From: TMED23 sp964639965
GTDB taxonomy: Bacteria > Pseudomonadota > Alphaproteobacteria > Rhodospirillales > UBA2165
Reading direction: 5' to 3'
Assembly (NCBI GenBank): GCA_964639965.1
Contig: CAZXGI010000001.1
Location: forward strand, 62,001 to 126,000
DNA length: 64,000 nucleotides
Made by a program: the position numbers and the translations under genes. Positions 1 to 7,854 of the stretch are shown piece after piece. The first letter of the stretch is position 1. Each line of letters opens with the position of its first letter. The notes under the pieces were generated by a model. It made no database searches, was not told where the DNA came from, and worked only from the letters and a program-made list of their open reading frames with translations.

Positions 1-2
1 TT

Positions 3-530
3 GCAAAAAAATACAAGGTTGCAAAAACTTTAGTGGTATTTGCAAACCTCAGTTCGACATTGCAAGGAACCCCCGTTCTTAAGATACGAGTGTCAAAATA
101 CGGAAAAGATACTGTTAGACATGTTTTTTCAATGCAGATTAAAGCAAATAAAATGGAAACTATTGGAGTTCTTATAAAACGTTCAGCAAATGAAGTTAAT
201 GCTAAAATTGAAGAATTGTGGAAATCTGATAATTTACTTAAGTTTGAAGATATAGGTGTTGTTGCTGTTAGCTATCCTATTAACAATTTAGGAGAATGGG
301 TGGACCTTAAAAGTCGATTAAAAAAAGTAGCGGTCATTGAGAATATAGAATTGGTTATATTTTCTCGCAGCGAGGTTCGTTTAAATATTCATTTCATTGG
401 TGGGGTCGATCAATTAAAATTAGCTTTGGCACAGTTAGACATGAAATTAAAAGAGGAAGAAGGAAGTTGGGTGTTAAGGGATCTAAAACCCATTAAATCG
501 ATTTCTAAAGAAAATGTGAAGAAAAAATGA
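3..530 (+). CDS. DUF2066 domain protein (5' end cut by window)
   Basis: The frame is open from the first bases of the window, so this is only the C-terminal part (about 175 residues) of a longer protein. The visible part fits the C-terminal half of the DUF2066 family: a stretch like PINNLGEWVDLKSRL, then alternating short beta strands and a QLKLALAQLDMKL helix. Function is unknown in the family. The stop overlaps the start of the next gene by 4 bases, so it is co-transcribed with the phosphatidyltransferase. DUF2066 genes commonly sit at this place upstream of the PgsA-like/HdaA genes in Alphaproteobacteria. The family call is by residue pattern only. Confidence 0.75.
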   Translation, partial: AKKYKVAKTLVVFANLSSTLQGTPVLKIRVSKYGKDTVRHVFSMQIKANKMETIGVLIKRSANEVNAKIEELWKSDNLLKFEDIGVVAVSYPINNLGEWVDLKSRLKKVAVIENIELVIFSRSEVRLNIHFIGGVDQLKLALAQLDMKLKEEEGSWVLRDLKPIKSISKENVKKK

Positions 531-1102
531 GCAAAGATGGAATAAGAATAAATATCCCAAATTTAATTAGTTTAATAAGGTTGCTTTGTGTTCCTATGAC
601 CGTATGGTTGATTATCAATAATCAGGTTCTTATAGCTTTTTGGGTATTTGTTTTTGCAAGCATAAGTGATGCGTTAGATGGTTTCATAGCTAAGCGATTT
701 AATTTGCAAACAGAACTTGGAGCCTATCTTGACCCAATAGCAGATAAAGCTCTATTAGTAAGTGTTTTTATAACGCTGGGACAGGCTGGCTACTTATATT
801 CTTGGCTAGTGCTTTTGGTGGTTTTTAGGGATAGCTTAATTCTTGTCGGGGCCTTTCTTTATCATCTCATTCACGAAAACCTTACAATGGAACCCCTGTT
901 AATAAGTAAGATAAACACCGCCGCACAATTTTTTTTGGTAACAGTTATTTTGGGCCTTCACGGCTATTCAATTGTTGATAGTCTGATTATAGAGATAATG
1001 GTTTATGTGGTCGCTGTAACTTCAATAATTTCTGGTGCCGCTTATGTTGGTATATGGGGCATGCGAGCCGCTAATACGGAGTCTGGGGGCAGACATGAGT
1101 GA
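527..1102 (+). CDS. pgsA: CDP-alcohol phosphatidyltransferase, PgsA-like
   Basis: Integral membrane enzyme that transfers a phosphatidyl group from CDP-diacylglycerol to an alcohol; the likely product is phosphatidylglycerophosphate. The CDP-alcohol phosphotransferase signature is present at about residues 46-75: DALDGFIAKR followed by GAYLDPIADK, which supplies the two Asp pairs that bind metal and substrate. The 191-residue length and about five or six hydrophobic segments fit the family. The start overlaps the previous stop and the end overlaps the next start, so the genes are translationally coupled. The alcohol acceptor cannot be fixed from sequence; PgsA is the most likely, and a second pgsA elsewhere is possible. 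Confidence 0.85.
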   Translation: MSKDGIRINIPNLISLIRLLCVPMTVWLIINNQVLIAFWVFVFASISDALDGFIAKRFNLQTELGAYLDPIADKALLVSVFITLGQAGYLYSWLVLLVVFRDSLILVGAFLYHLIHENLTMEPLLISKINTAAQFFLVTVILGLHGYSIVDSLIIEIMVYVVAVTSIISGAAYVGIWGMRAANTESGGRHE

Positions 1103-2177
1103 AACAAAAAGGCATTTGTACTGGATTTGGATTGCGGTTTCGATAATCACGGTATTGCTGATTTATTTTGTTAGCAGCATCCTGATGCCTTTTGTGGTGG
1201 GTATCGCTGTTGCTTATTTTTTAGATCCTATTGTGGATAAATTGGAAGAATTAGGGATTTCAAGAACAGCTGCAACAGTCTTCATTATCATTTCATTTTT
1301 TGCAGTTGTAATATTGATTTTACTGTTATTATTTCCTTTGTTGCAGAGTCAATTTATAGGTTTCCTCGATAAAGTTCCTTTGTTGCTTGGAAGTTTCGAG
1401 GAATGGGTTGCGCCGTTTAAGGAAGCTTTTGTTTCACGTTTGGCTTCGGAAAATTTAAAAGAATTATCAGGTGTTTCAAATCCCTATAGCGGCCCGATTG
1501 TTCAGTGGTTTGGTGATATAATAAAAGGTATTCTGCATGGTGGTTTGGCTATATTTAACGGAGTATCCCTTGTTTTAGTAACTCCCGTTGTCATTTTTTA
1601 TCTACTTCGTGATTGGGATTTAATAGTCAAGAAAGTTGATAACTGGTTACCACGTGATTTTGCCCCAAGCATCCGTGTTATTGTTAAAGATATTGATTTG
1701 ACAATTGCAGGTTTTGTGCGTGGACAAGGAACCGTATGTCTTTTTTTAGCTGCATTTTATGGCTTTTTCTTAACTATTATTGGCCTTGATTTTGGTTTAA
1801 TATTGGGGGTTTCCACAGGCTTAATATCATTTGTTCCATATTTTGGCATGTTAATAGGAATGGCAGTAACCATGGCAATCGCAATATTTCAATACGGCGA
1901 ATTTATTCCGGTGGTTTTAGTGATAGCTATTTTTGGTGTTGGCCAAGTTATCGAATCCATGTTTCTGACACCTAAATTGGTAGGTGAAAAGGTCGGGCTG
2001 CATGCTGTCTGGGTGATTTTTGCTTTAATGGTTGGAGGGGCAGAGTTTGGTTTTACGGGCTTGTTGTTAGCGGTACCGGTCGCGGCGACTATAGGGGTTC
2101 TTGTGCGATTTTCGATAACCCTTTATCTAAAAAGTGCTCTTTATACGGGTTCTTCAAATAGTGATGGGTCACATTGA
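1095..2177 (+). CDS. AI-2E family transporter / PerM-like permease
   Basis: A polytopic inner-membrane protein of 360 residues of the AI-2E exporter (formerly UPF0118) family. It shows the typical layout: two N-terminal helices, a soluble segment around residues 80-140, then five or six helices containing the family-like stretch GLISFVPYFGMLIG and a late segment TPKLVGEKVGLHAVWV. The ATG at 1095 (MSETKRHLYW) is preferred because it overlaps the pgsA stop by 8 bases; an in-frame upstream start at 1035 would lie deep inside pgsA. The substrate is not known; the family name does not prove autoinducer transport. The end overlaps the hdaA start by 4 bases. Confidence 0.85.
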   Translation: MSETKRHLYWIWIAVSIITVLLIYFVSSILMPFVVGIAVAYFLDPIVDKLEELGISRTAATVFIIISFFAVVILILLLLFPLLQSQFIGFLDKVPLLLGSFEEWVAPFKEAFVSRLASENLKELSGVSNPYSGPIVQWFGDIIKGILHGGLAIFNGVSLVLVTPVVIFYLLRDWDLIVKKVDNWLPRDFAPSIRVIVKDIDLTIAGFVRGQGTVCLFLAAFYGFFLTIIGLDFGLILGVSTGLISFVPYFGMLIGMAVTMAIAIFQYGEFIPVVLVIAIFGVGQVIESMFLTPKLVGEKVGLHAVWVIFALMVGGAEFGFTGLLLAVPVAATIGVLVRFSITLYLKSALYTGSSNSDGSH

Positions 2178-2857
2178 ATCTTAATAGTCAACTCCCTTTT
2201 AATTTTGAACATCGTCCGTCTTTAGGTGGTAATGATTTTTTAATAGCTCCAAGTAATCAAGAGGCGGTTGCCTGGATTGATAAATGGCCGGATTGGACAA
2301 CACCGTTGCTTATTTTATATGGACCACCTGGCTGCGGTAAAACTCATCTTAGCAACGTGTTTATGGCAATGACAGGAGCACTTCAGCTCACACTGGCGAC
2401 CATTAAAGACTCAAGTTCAACAATCTCAATTAATTCTCAAAAAAATTTTGTTATTGATGGTGAAGATATTGATATTTTTTTGAAAACTAATGAAGAAGAG
2501 TTATTTCATCTGTACAATTATATAAATTCTATCGGAGGTTATATGCTAATAACGGCTGAAAGTCCCCCTATAGACTGGGATTTTAGGCTAGCTGACCTTT
2601 CATCACGTTTTAAAGCTGCGCAATCAATCGGCATTGGAATGCCTGATGATGATCTGATTAAAGCGGTATTAATAAAGTTGTTTTCAGATCAACAAGTGAA
2701 GGTTGAAATTGATGTGATCAATTATATTATGAAAAGGATGGAACGCTCTTTTGAGTCAGCACGAAAATTTGTTCAGCGTGCTAATACAATGGCCTTGATA
2801 GAGAAAAGACGAATTACCATGGTATTGGCTCGGAAGGTGCTTGATGATTTAGAGTAA
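2174..2857 (+). CDS. hdaA: HdaA, DnaA-related regulatory ATPase
   Basis: Homologue of Hda, which with the DNA-bound sliding clamp stimulates ATP hydrolysis by DnaA and prevents re-initiation of replication. The N-terminus has a short QLPFNF clamp-binding motif (residues 6-11). Walker A is GPPGCGKTHL near residue 50, a Walker B-like FVIDGEDID near residue 92, and box VII contains LSSRFKA with the arginine-finger region. The DnaA DNA-binding domain IV is absent, as expected at 227 residues. The start is a TTG overlapping the previous TGA. The gene position after the AI-2E permease matches Caulobacter-type order. It converges with the next gene, with 11 bases between them. Confidence 0.9.
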   Translation: MNLNSQLPFNFEHRPSLGGNDFLIAPSNQEAVAWIDKWPDWTTPLLILYGPPGCGKTHLSNVFMAMTGALQLTLATIKDSSSTISINSQKNFVIDGEDIDIFLKTNEEELFHLYNYINSIGGYMLITAESPPIDWDFRLADLSSRFKAAQSIGIGMPDDDLIKAVLIKLFSDQQVKVEIDVINYIMKRMERSFESARKFVQRANTMALIEKRRITMVLARKVLDDLE

Positions 2858-2868
2858 TAATAATTATT

Positions 2869-4500
2869 TTATTCATTTCTCTGAGGCGCACTCGGGTGTT
2901 TCATAACAGTCGTTCGATCCCAAACAAATATATATTTTCCACGGTACCTTTGCACAAAGTTGGGTATTGGTCGTTTTTCATTTATTTTCTTATGTATAGA
3001 GATGATTTTTGCCCGAGGTGTTTTGGATAACCACTCTTTTATGTTCCCATCACCTGTTTCGAAAATAGGTTCTTCTAATTTTCCCAAGAAGTGAAATTGG
3101 CCATGATATTTGCCATAGTTGCCGACAACATAACCTTGGCGTTGTGCTTTAGCTAAATAGGTAGAAACAGGTCGAAGGTCGTATCCTTTCGATAACACCG
3201 GTTTGAGAAGACCCAATGAGGAAATAATCAGAACAGGGCACAATATCGAAATTAAAAGCACTCGCTGGTAGCTTTGTTCTGGAGGTTTTATGATCATGAT
3301 AATTCCAGATCCAATCAATGGTAATGCCCACCAGCGATTAATTTCAGCTGACCATTCGGAAAGGTGAAAAAAATGTCCTATTTCTGGCACAAATAAAGCC
3401 GTTAGCCCTAATAAGAAAAAGAATATTGTATATGGAAGAAGATCCCAGTGTCCGAGTATCAATTCTTTTTCACTTAGATTTGATATAAGGATTGCGCCCA
3501 TGATGGCAAGAGCGGGAAACATAGGTAACAGGTAATGAGGTTGTTTTCCGCTGATGCAGGAAAGTATGACGACTGTTGAAGCGGCCCAGACCAGCATTAG
3601 GCGCATACCGGGATCCCTAACCTTTTTTTTATTATGAAAATTAGTCCATAATTTACAAATTAGAGTTGGCCATAATAACCAGGGTAATAACAAAATTGGT
3701 ATTATTGCGGCGTACCACCAAAAAGGTTCACGGTGTGCAAATGATTCTATGATACGTCCGGCAGATTGACCCCAGAAAATTGAATTTTGATATTCATCTC
3801 CTCCGGCTATGCCAGCAGGTATTGCCCACAGCAACGCTATAGCGATACCGGCGCATATGCCAACAATTATTTGCATATACCAATATATCCAGTTTATGGG
3901 TTTTCCGTTAATAGCCCAATAAGGAGCGAATAATGCTGATGGCAAAAGATAAACAAAAATTACAGGGCCTTTTGCTAATAGACCTAAACCAATAGCTGAG
4001 GAGAACAAAACCCAACCACGAAGCCCATGGCCTTCCCAGATATTGATCAGCCCAATAATGCCAACTAAAGCCCAAAATGTGATGATCAGATCAAACATAG
4101 TTAGGGTTGTATAAATGCCCCAATAAAATGTACCCAATAAGACAATCGGGACAATAAAATAAGCTTGAGACAGTGGCCACAATTTGCGGCAGGTGATACT
4201 GCTTAGAAATAGGCAGGCTAAGCCGAAAAGCGGAGCAACTAATCTAGGCCACCATTCATTAACCCCAAAAATTCCCCATCCAATATTTATTATCCAAAAC
4301 AATAAGGGGGGTTTGTGGCTGTATGTATTGCCATTTAAATGCGGCACAAGGAAATTCTTATTCAGCCACATTTCCCATGCTACTGATAGGTAACGTGTTT
4401 CATCCACTGGCATTAGGGGTCTGAAGTATAGGGCAGTGACAATAAGCATTGTCCAGGTTGATAACCAAATCCATGGTTTCAATTGAGAATACTCTAGCAT
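2869..4500 (-). CDS. ArnT-like membrane glycosyltransferase (GT39/GT83 type)
   Basis: Large polytopic protein (543 residues, roughly 11-13 hydrophobic helices) of the dolichyl/undecaprenyl-phosphate-sugar glycosyltransferase superfamily. The N-terminal periplasmic loop carries MPVDETRY, where the Asp-Glu pair is the conserved acidic motif, followed by GNTYSHKPPLLFW, a strong match to the ArnT/PMT loop. These enzymes move a sugar from a polyprenyl-phosphate donor to lipid A or another acceptor on the periplasmic side. A short soluble C-terminal region follows the helices. It is a single-gene unit facing hdaA. The sugar and acceptor are not predictable; no arn pathway genes are nearby. Confidence 0.8.
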   Translation of the reverse strand: MLEYSQLKPWIWLSTWTMLIVTALYFRPLMPVDETRYLSVAWEMWLNKNFLVPHLNGNTYSHKPPLLFWIINIGWGIFGVNEWWPRLVAPLFGLACLFLSSITCRKLWPLSQAYFIVPIVLLGTFYWGIYTTLTMFDLIITFWALVGIIGLINIWEGHGLRGWVLFSSAIGLGLLAKGPVIFVYLLPSALFAPYWAINGKPINWIYWYMQIIVGICAGIAIALLWAIPAGIAGGDEYQNSIFWGQSAGRIIESFAHREPFWWYAAIIPILLLPWLLWPTLICKLWTNFHNKKKVRDPGMRLMLVWAASTVVILSCISGKQPHYLLPMFPALAIMGAILISNLSEKELILGHWDLLPYTIFFFLLGLTALFVPEIGHFFHLSEWSAEINRWWALPLIGSGIIMIIKPPEQSYQRVLLISILCPVLIISSLGLLKPVLSKGYDLRPVSTYLAKAQRQGYVVGNYGKYHGQFHFLGKLEEPIFETGDGNIKEWLSKTPRAKIISIHKKINEKRPIPNFVQRYRGKYIFVWDRTTVMKHPSAPQRNE

Positions 4501-4772
4501 AATTTGCCTAAGTGTGATTCAACGACAGTTCAAATTATTTATTTTAGATAATTTTATTAGTTCTAATTAGTAATATTTTATAATATTCGACCAACTAAAG
4601 AAATCAATATAATCTGTTTGGCCGTCGTGATCGAAGTTAAAGTATTGAATTTGAGCAACTAACATTAAAATCGACCTCAGCATCTTGTTTATTAACAGAT
4701 GAAACGAAAAATCGTTTTATGTATTAGTTGGTCTGTTGAATTGTTAGGGCGGAATTGATTTAATTTCTTCTG

Positions 4773-5945
4773 CTATTTGTCCTTGAACTCAACTAGTTTT
4801 AGGTTTTCCCCATTGATAATCAAAGCAAGTTTACCATCACGAAGATTAATTGCTTCTTGGCCAAATAACTGTCGCCGCCAGCCAGTCAGGGCTGGTACAC
4901 CTGCTGTTTCGCCATACGCCGCAATTTTTTCGATGTCGCTCCCACTTGCGATAAGTTTCTGAGCGACATTCTCTTGTATAGACTTCATTTTCAAGAGAAC
5001 TTTTAGTAAGTCAGTGACAGGTCCTATATTGCGCGGGAGATTTGATCGACGTGGTAAAAAAGGGCACTCGTTTTCAGGAATATTCGTGCCAGTCTCAACG
5101 GCTTTTAGAATATTATTACCCATGGGACCTTTAGCTAGACGTTGGCCAAGCCCACGAGTTCGGGCAAGATCTGTAGTAGTGCATGGCGCTTGGTGGGCAA
5201 TTTCAATAAGCGCTTCGTCTCGTAATATTCTATTGCGCGGTAAATCATGTTTTTGAGCTTCCATCTCTCGCCACGCTGCTAACTCTTGCAAGATTGCCAA
5301 AATACGTGGTTTTGGATTGCGCACCTTTAATCTGCGCCAAGCTTCGTGCGGAGGAGCAAGATAAATACGCTCATCCGTTAATTTATCTATTTCTTCTTTG
5401 AGCCATTCTTCACGTTCAGTTCTAAAGAGCTGGTCTTTTAGTGTTTCATATATTATTCGCAGATGTGTAACGTCTCCTAACGCATAGGCGATTTGCTTTT
5501 CTGACAAAGGCCGGACCGACCAGTCAGTAAATCGAGATGACTTATCAATTGATTCTCCGACTATATTGTTTACCAAGGTTTCATAACCGACTGAGTCACC
5601 AAAACCGCATACCATGGCTGCCACTTGTGTGTCGAAAATAGGATTGGGTAATTTTTTTGCTAGCTTATAAAATATTTCGAGATCTTGCCGCGCCGCATGA
5701 AAAACTTTGATAACGCTTTGGTTCTCCATTAGTTTAAGAAGTGGCGTTAAATCTATATCTTTGGCTTTGGCGTCGATAACTTTAGCTTCTCTTTCATTGG
5801 CTAATTGAACCAGACAAAGCTGGGGCCAGTATGTCTTCTCTCGTATGAATTCTGTGTCCACTGTGACGTATTCTGATTTCGACAAACGTCTACAGAATTC
5901 AGCAAGAGAAATAGAATCTTTAATTATTGACATAGAAAATGTCAT
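4773..5945 (-). CDS. rnd: Ribonuclease D
   Basis: 3'-5' exoribonuclease for tRNA and other RNA 3'-end maturation. The DEDD exonuclease domain covers about residues 10-180: Exo I VDTEFIREKTYWP, Exo II VFHAARQDLEIF, and Exo III YALGDVTHL with the tyrosine of the DEDDy subtype. An HRDC domain follows from about residue 210. The length (390) is normal. A second in-frame ATG lies 12 bases inside; either start keeps the domain. The methyltransferase gene ends only 20 bases upstream of the start, so the two may be co-transcribed. Confidence 0.93.
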   Translation of the reverse strand: MTFSMSIIKDSISLAEFCRRLSKSEYVTVDTEFIREKTYWPQLCLVQLANEREAKVIDAKAKDIDLTPLLKLMENQSVIKVFHAARQDLEIFYKLAKKLPNPIFDTQVAAMVCGFGDSVGYETLVNNIVGESIDKSSRFTDWSVRPLSEKQIAYALGDVTHLRIIYETLKDQLFRTEREEWLKEEIDKLTDERIYLAPPHEAWRRLKVRNPKPRILAILQELAAWREMEAQKHDLPRNRILRDEALIEIAHQAPCTTTDLARTRGLGQRLAKGPMGNNILKAVETGTNIPENECPFLPRRSNLPRNIGPVTDLLKVLLKMKSIQENVAQKLIASGSDIEKIAAYGETAGVPALTGWRRQLFGQEAINLRDGKLALIINGENLKLVEFKDK

Positions 5946-5964
5946 ACATCCTTTTTTCTAGGAG

Positions 5965-6693
5965 CTAAAGCTCATTGTTGCGTTGGATAGGAAAATCCGG
6001 AAGATTGGATGGTTTCATTGCTTCTATTTTTACCGACTCAACATACGAAAAAGCTTGACGGTCGGAAACAATAATATCCACAAACCCAGCTTTCCCAAGT
6101 TTTGATTTTAAAGAGAGTTCGTCGATAGCTCCACCCAGAGACGTGTTGAATGAAAGTGGGTCTATAAGGATTTCTTGGGGTAGTTCTTTAACCTTAATTA
6201 TATCACGCATAATCAAGCGACCTCTGTTTTTGAGAACTCTATAGGCCTCATTGAAGGCTCTTTCTTTATTTATCGATAAATTAAATGAGGCATTAGCAAG
6301 AATTATATTAACACAGCAGTTTTCTATTGGCAGATACTCCATATCGGCGCAGATGGGATTTATTTTATGGGTGTTGTGGTCCGATAAAACTTCATATGTC
6401 ATGTCGAGACTGAAAACTTTCCCAGTGCTGATAAAAGTTGAGGCAATATAACTATCCAGACCTATCCCTGATCCAAGGTCAAGTACCATTTCAGTCCCGT
6501 CAAAGTAAATATTGTCAAATAAGTAACCGCAACCGGAATACTGTGTTACTAAAATTGGAGGAAGGTTGTCTATGAGATTAACAGGATAACCTAATTCTTT
6601 AGGGTTTTTGTAACCTAGGCCTTTATTTTTTATTTGTCGTGAATAACGACGCTTGATTTGTGCTTTAATTTGATTTTCCCAATTTGAGGCCAT
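5965..6693 (-). CDS. Class I SAM-dependent methyltransferase, ArsM-like but cysteine-poor
   Basis: A 242-residue Rossmann-fold methyltransferase with motif I VLDLGSGIGLDSY (about residues 70-82), a DMT acidic loop near 97, and RVLKNRGRLIMRD as the late strand. The arrangement resembles arsenite methyltransferase ArsM, including a GCG turn (Cys55) just before motif I. However, the ArsM NCVxNLS motif reads NASFNLS here (Ala135), and the later CxxGA reads SLGGA. Two of the three arsenic-binding cysteines are therefore missing and arsenite methylation is unlikely. The true substrate is unknown. A hairpin terminator separates it from the metallophosphoesterase upstream, and rnd lies 20 bases downstream. 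Confidence 0.7.
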   Translation of the reverse strand: MASNWENQIKAQIKRRYSRQIKNKGLGYKNPKELGYPVNLIDNLPPILVTQYSGCGYLFDNIYFDGTEMVLDLGSGIGLDSYIASTFISTGKVFSLDMTYEVLSDHNTHKINPICADMEYLPIENCCVNIILANASFNLSINKERAFNEAYRVLKNRGRLIMRDIIKVKELPQEILIDPLSFNTSLGGAIDELSLKSKLGKAGFVDIIVSDRQAFSYVESVKIEAMKPSNLPDFPIQRNNEL

Positions 6694-6710
6694 GGGACAT
6701 AGAATAAGGA

Positions 6711-6741
6711 AAAAGGGGGGTCTAGCAAGCGCACCCCCCCA
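6711..6741 (-). terminator. Rho-independent terminator
   Basis: On the minus strand a GGGGGGT arm (6739-6733) pairs with ACCCCCC (6721-6715), with an 11-base loop that can partly pair, followed directly by TTTTTCCTTATT. It lies 23 bases past the stop of the metallophosphoesterase gene and just before the methyltransferase start, so it would end the upstream transcript. Confidence 0.7.
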
Positions 6742-6763
6742 TCATTATTTGAAAAAAAGCTTT

Positions 6764-7540
6764 TTAGTGTGGCATATGATCTGGGTTCCAAAATGTACCT
6801 GAGCGTATCATACCTGCGATACGTTCTCCATGCTCTATCCAACTATTTTCATTAAAGGAAGCCTGAGCCTCTGTGTCACATTCAACACGTTCAACACGAC
6901 AATCCCATTTGCCTTCACCCATATATTCGACAACAGCATAAGAAGGGCGTGGATCACCATCCCAGCTCATACCAACGGCAGCGGCGCAAACGAGTTTATT
7001 AACCTTATCACCATTCTTTATATTTCGAACAGAAGGTCCATGTATATGACCATGCGCCATTACATCGTAGTTGTAATTAATCAGTTTTTCTGAGATTTCA
7101 TCGTCCGTAAGACGAAATGGGAAAGCGTCCGAGTCGCCAATATCATATGGTGTGCCATGAAAAACATGAAAATCGTGACCCAAGTCTGGAGTGTATGTCA
7201 TGGAAAATGGTCTTTTGTCTAACCATTGGATTTGTTCATCATTTAGCCGTTTGCGTGTTTGTTCCATCATACGAAACATCCACTCTTGGTGAGGGCTTTT
7301 TGGTTTTGTTGTTTCCCAAACTTTGCGTGTTACCCAAAGATCAACATTTCCAACAATTAGATCAATTTCCGGTCGGTCCATCATCCTCTGGACTATAACT
7401 TCGGGTTCTGGTCCTAGGCCTACAAGATCACCGATCACGACTACTTTGTCAGGATTTTCTGATGCAACTTGTGCCTCAACGGCATCCAATTGGGTTATTT
7501 GGCCATGGATATCAGAATAGAGGCAATATTTAAAACTCAT
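6764..7540 (-). CDS. Metallophosphoesterase, YfcE/MJ0936-like
   Basis: Calcineurin-like phosphoesterase of 258 residues. Metal-binding motifs are visible in order: YSDIHGQ at residues 6-12 (D-x-H), VVIGDLVGLGPEP (GDxxGxGP) near 36, IVGNVD (GNxD) near 60, VFHGTPYD near 130, and MAHGHIHGP near 167 (the GHxH motif). This set fits binuclear-metal phosphodiesterases and phosphatases of the YfcE/MPP superfamily. The start chosen is the ATG at 7540, which has AGGAAA about 9 bases upstream; a longer reading frame begins at 7603 but lacks a ribosome site. The substrate is unknown. Confidence 0.85.
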   Translation of the reverse strand: MSFKYCLYSDIHGQITQLDAVEAQVASENPDKVVVIGDLVGLGPEPEVIVQRMMDRPEIDLIVGNVDLWVTRKVWETTKPKSPHQEWMFRMMEQTRKRLNDEQIQWLDKRPFSMTYTPDLGHDFHVFHGTPYDIGDSDAFPFRLTDDEISEKLINYNYDVMAHGHIHGPSVRNIKNGDKVNKLVCAAAVGMSWDGDPRPSYAVVEYMGEGKWDCRVERVECDTEAQASFNENSWIEHGERIAGMIRSGTFWNPDHMPH

Positions 7541-7854
7541 TTTTTTTTCCTTTCTTTTGCCATTTAACCTACAACGAGGCATCGAAATTAGGTTTGTTAG
7601 CAAGGGATTTTATATTTTAATCTTATAATTTAATTTCAAATTACTTAATTTCGGTTACGTATAGTTAATAAATAGATTGTACCAAACATATCTGAGGGCC
7701 CGCAAACTTATTTATTCTCTTGAATCAAGTAATTCGGTTAAAATACTTGTAAATTTTTCTTATTCAAGTAAAACCAGCGGCCAAAAGCGTTGGGAGATTG
7801 CCTAATACACTATTTTGGTTTGTAATTGTTCAGTATAAAATAGAACTGATAAAA
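7541..7854. other. Divergent intergenic region, metallophosphoesterase / aspS
   Basis: This 314-base AT-rich spacer must hold the promoters of both divergent genes. No convincing -35/-10 pair with normal spacing was found by eye. TTGAAT (7720) and TAAAAT (7739) are only 13 bases apart, too close for a standard promoter. No tRNA, riboswitch fold or long hairpin was recognised. Confidence 0.4.

Noticed and set aside
7540..7603. Upstream extension of the metallophosphoesterase
   Set aside because: It lacks a ribosome site, whereas ATG 7540 has AGGAAA at good distance.
7720..7744. TTGAAT / TAAAAT promoter for aspS
   Set aside because: The spacing is only 13 bases, too short for a standard promoter.
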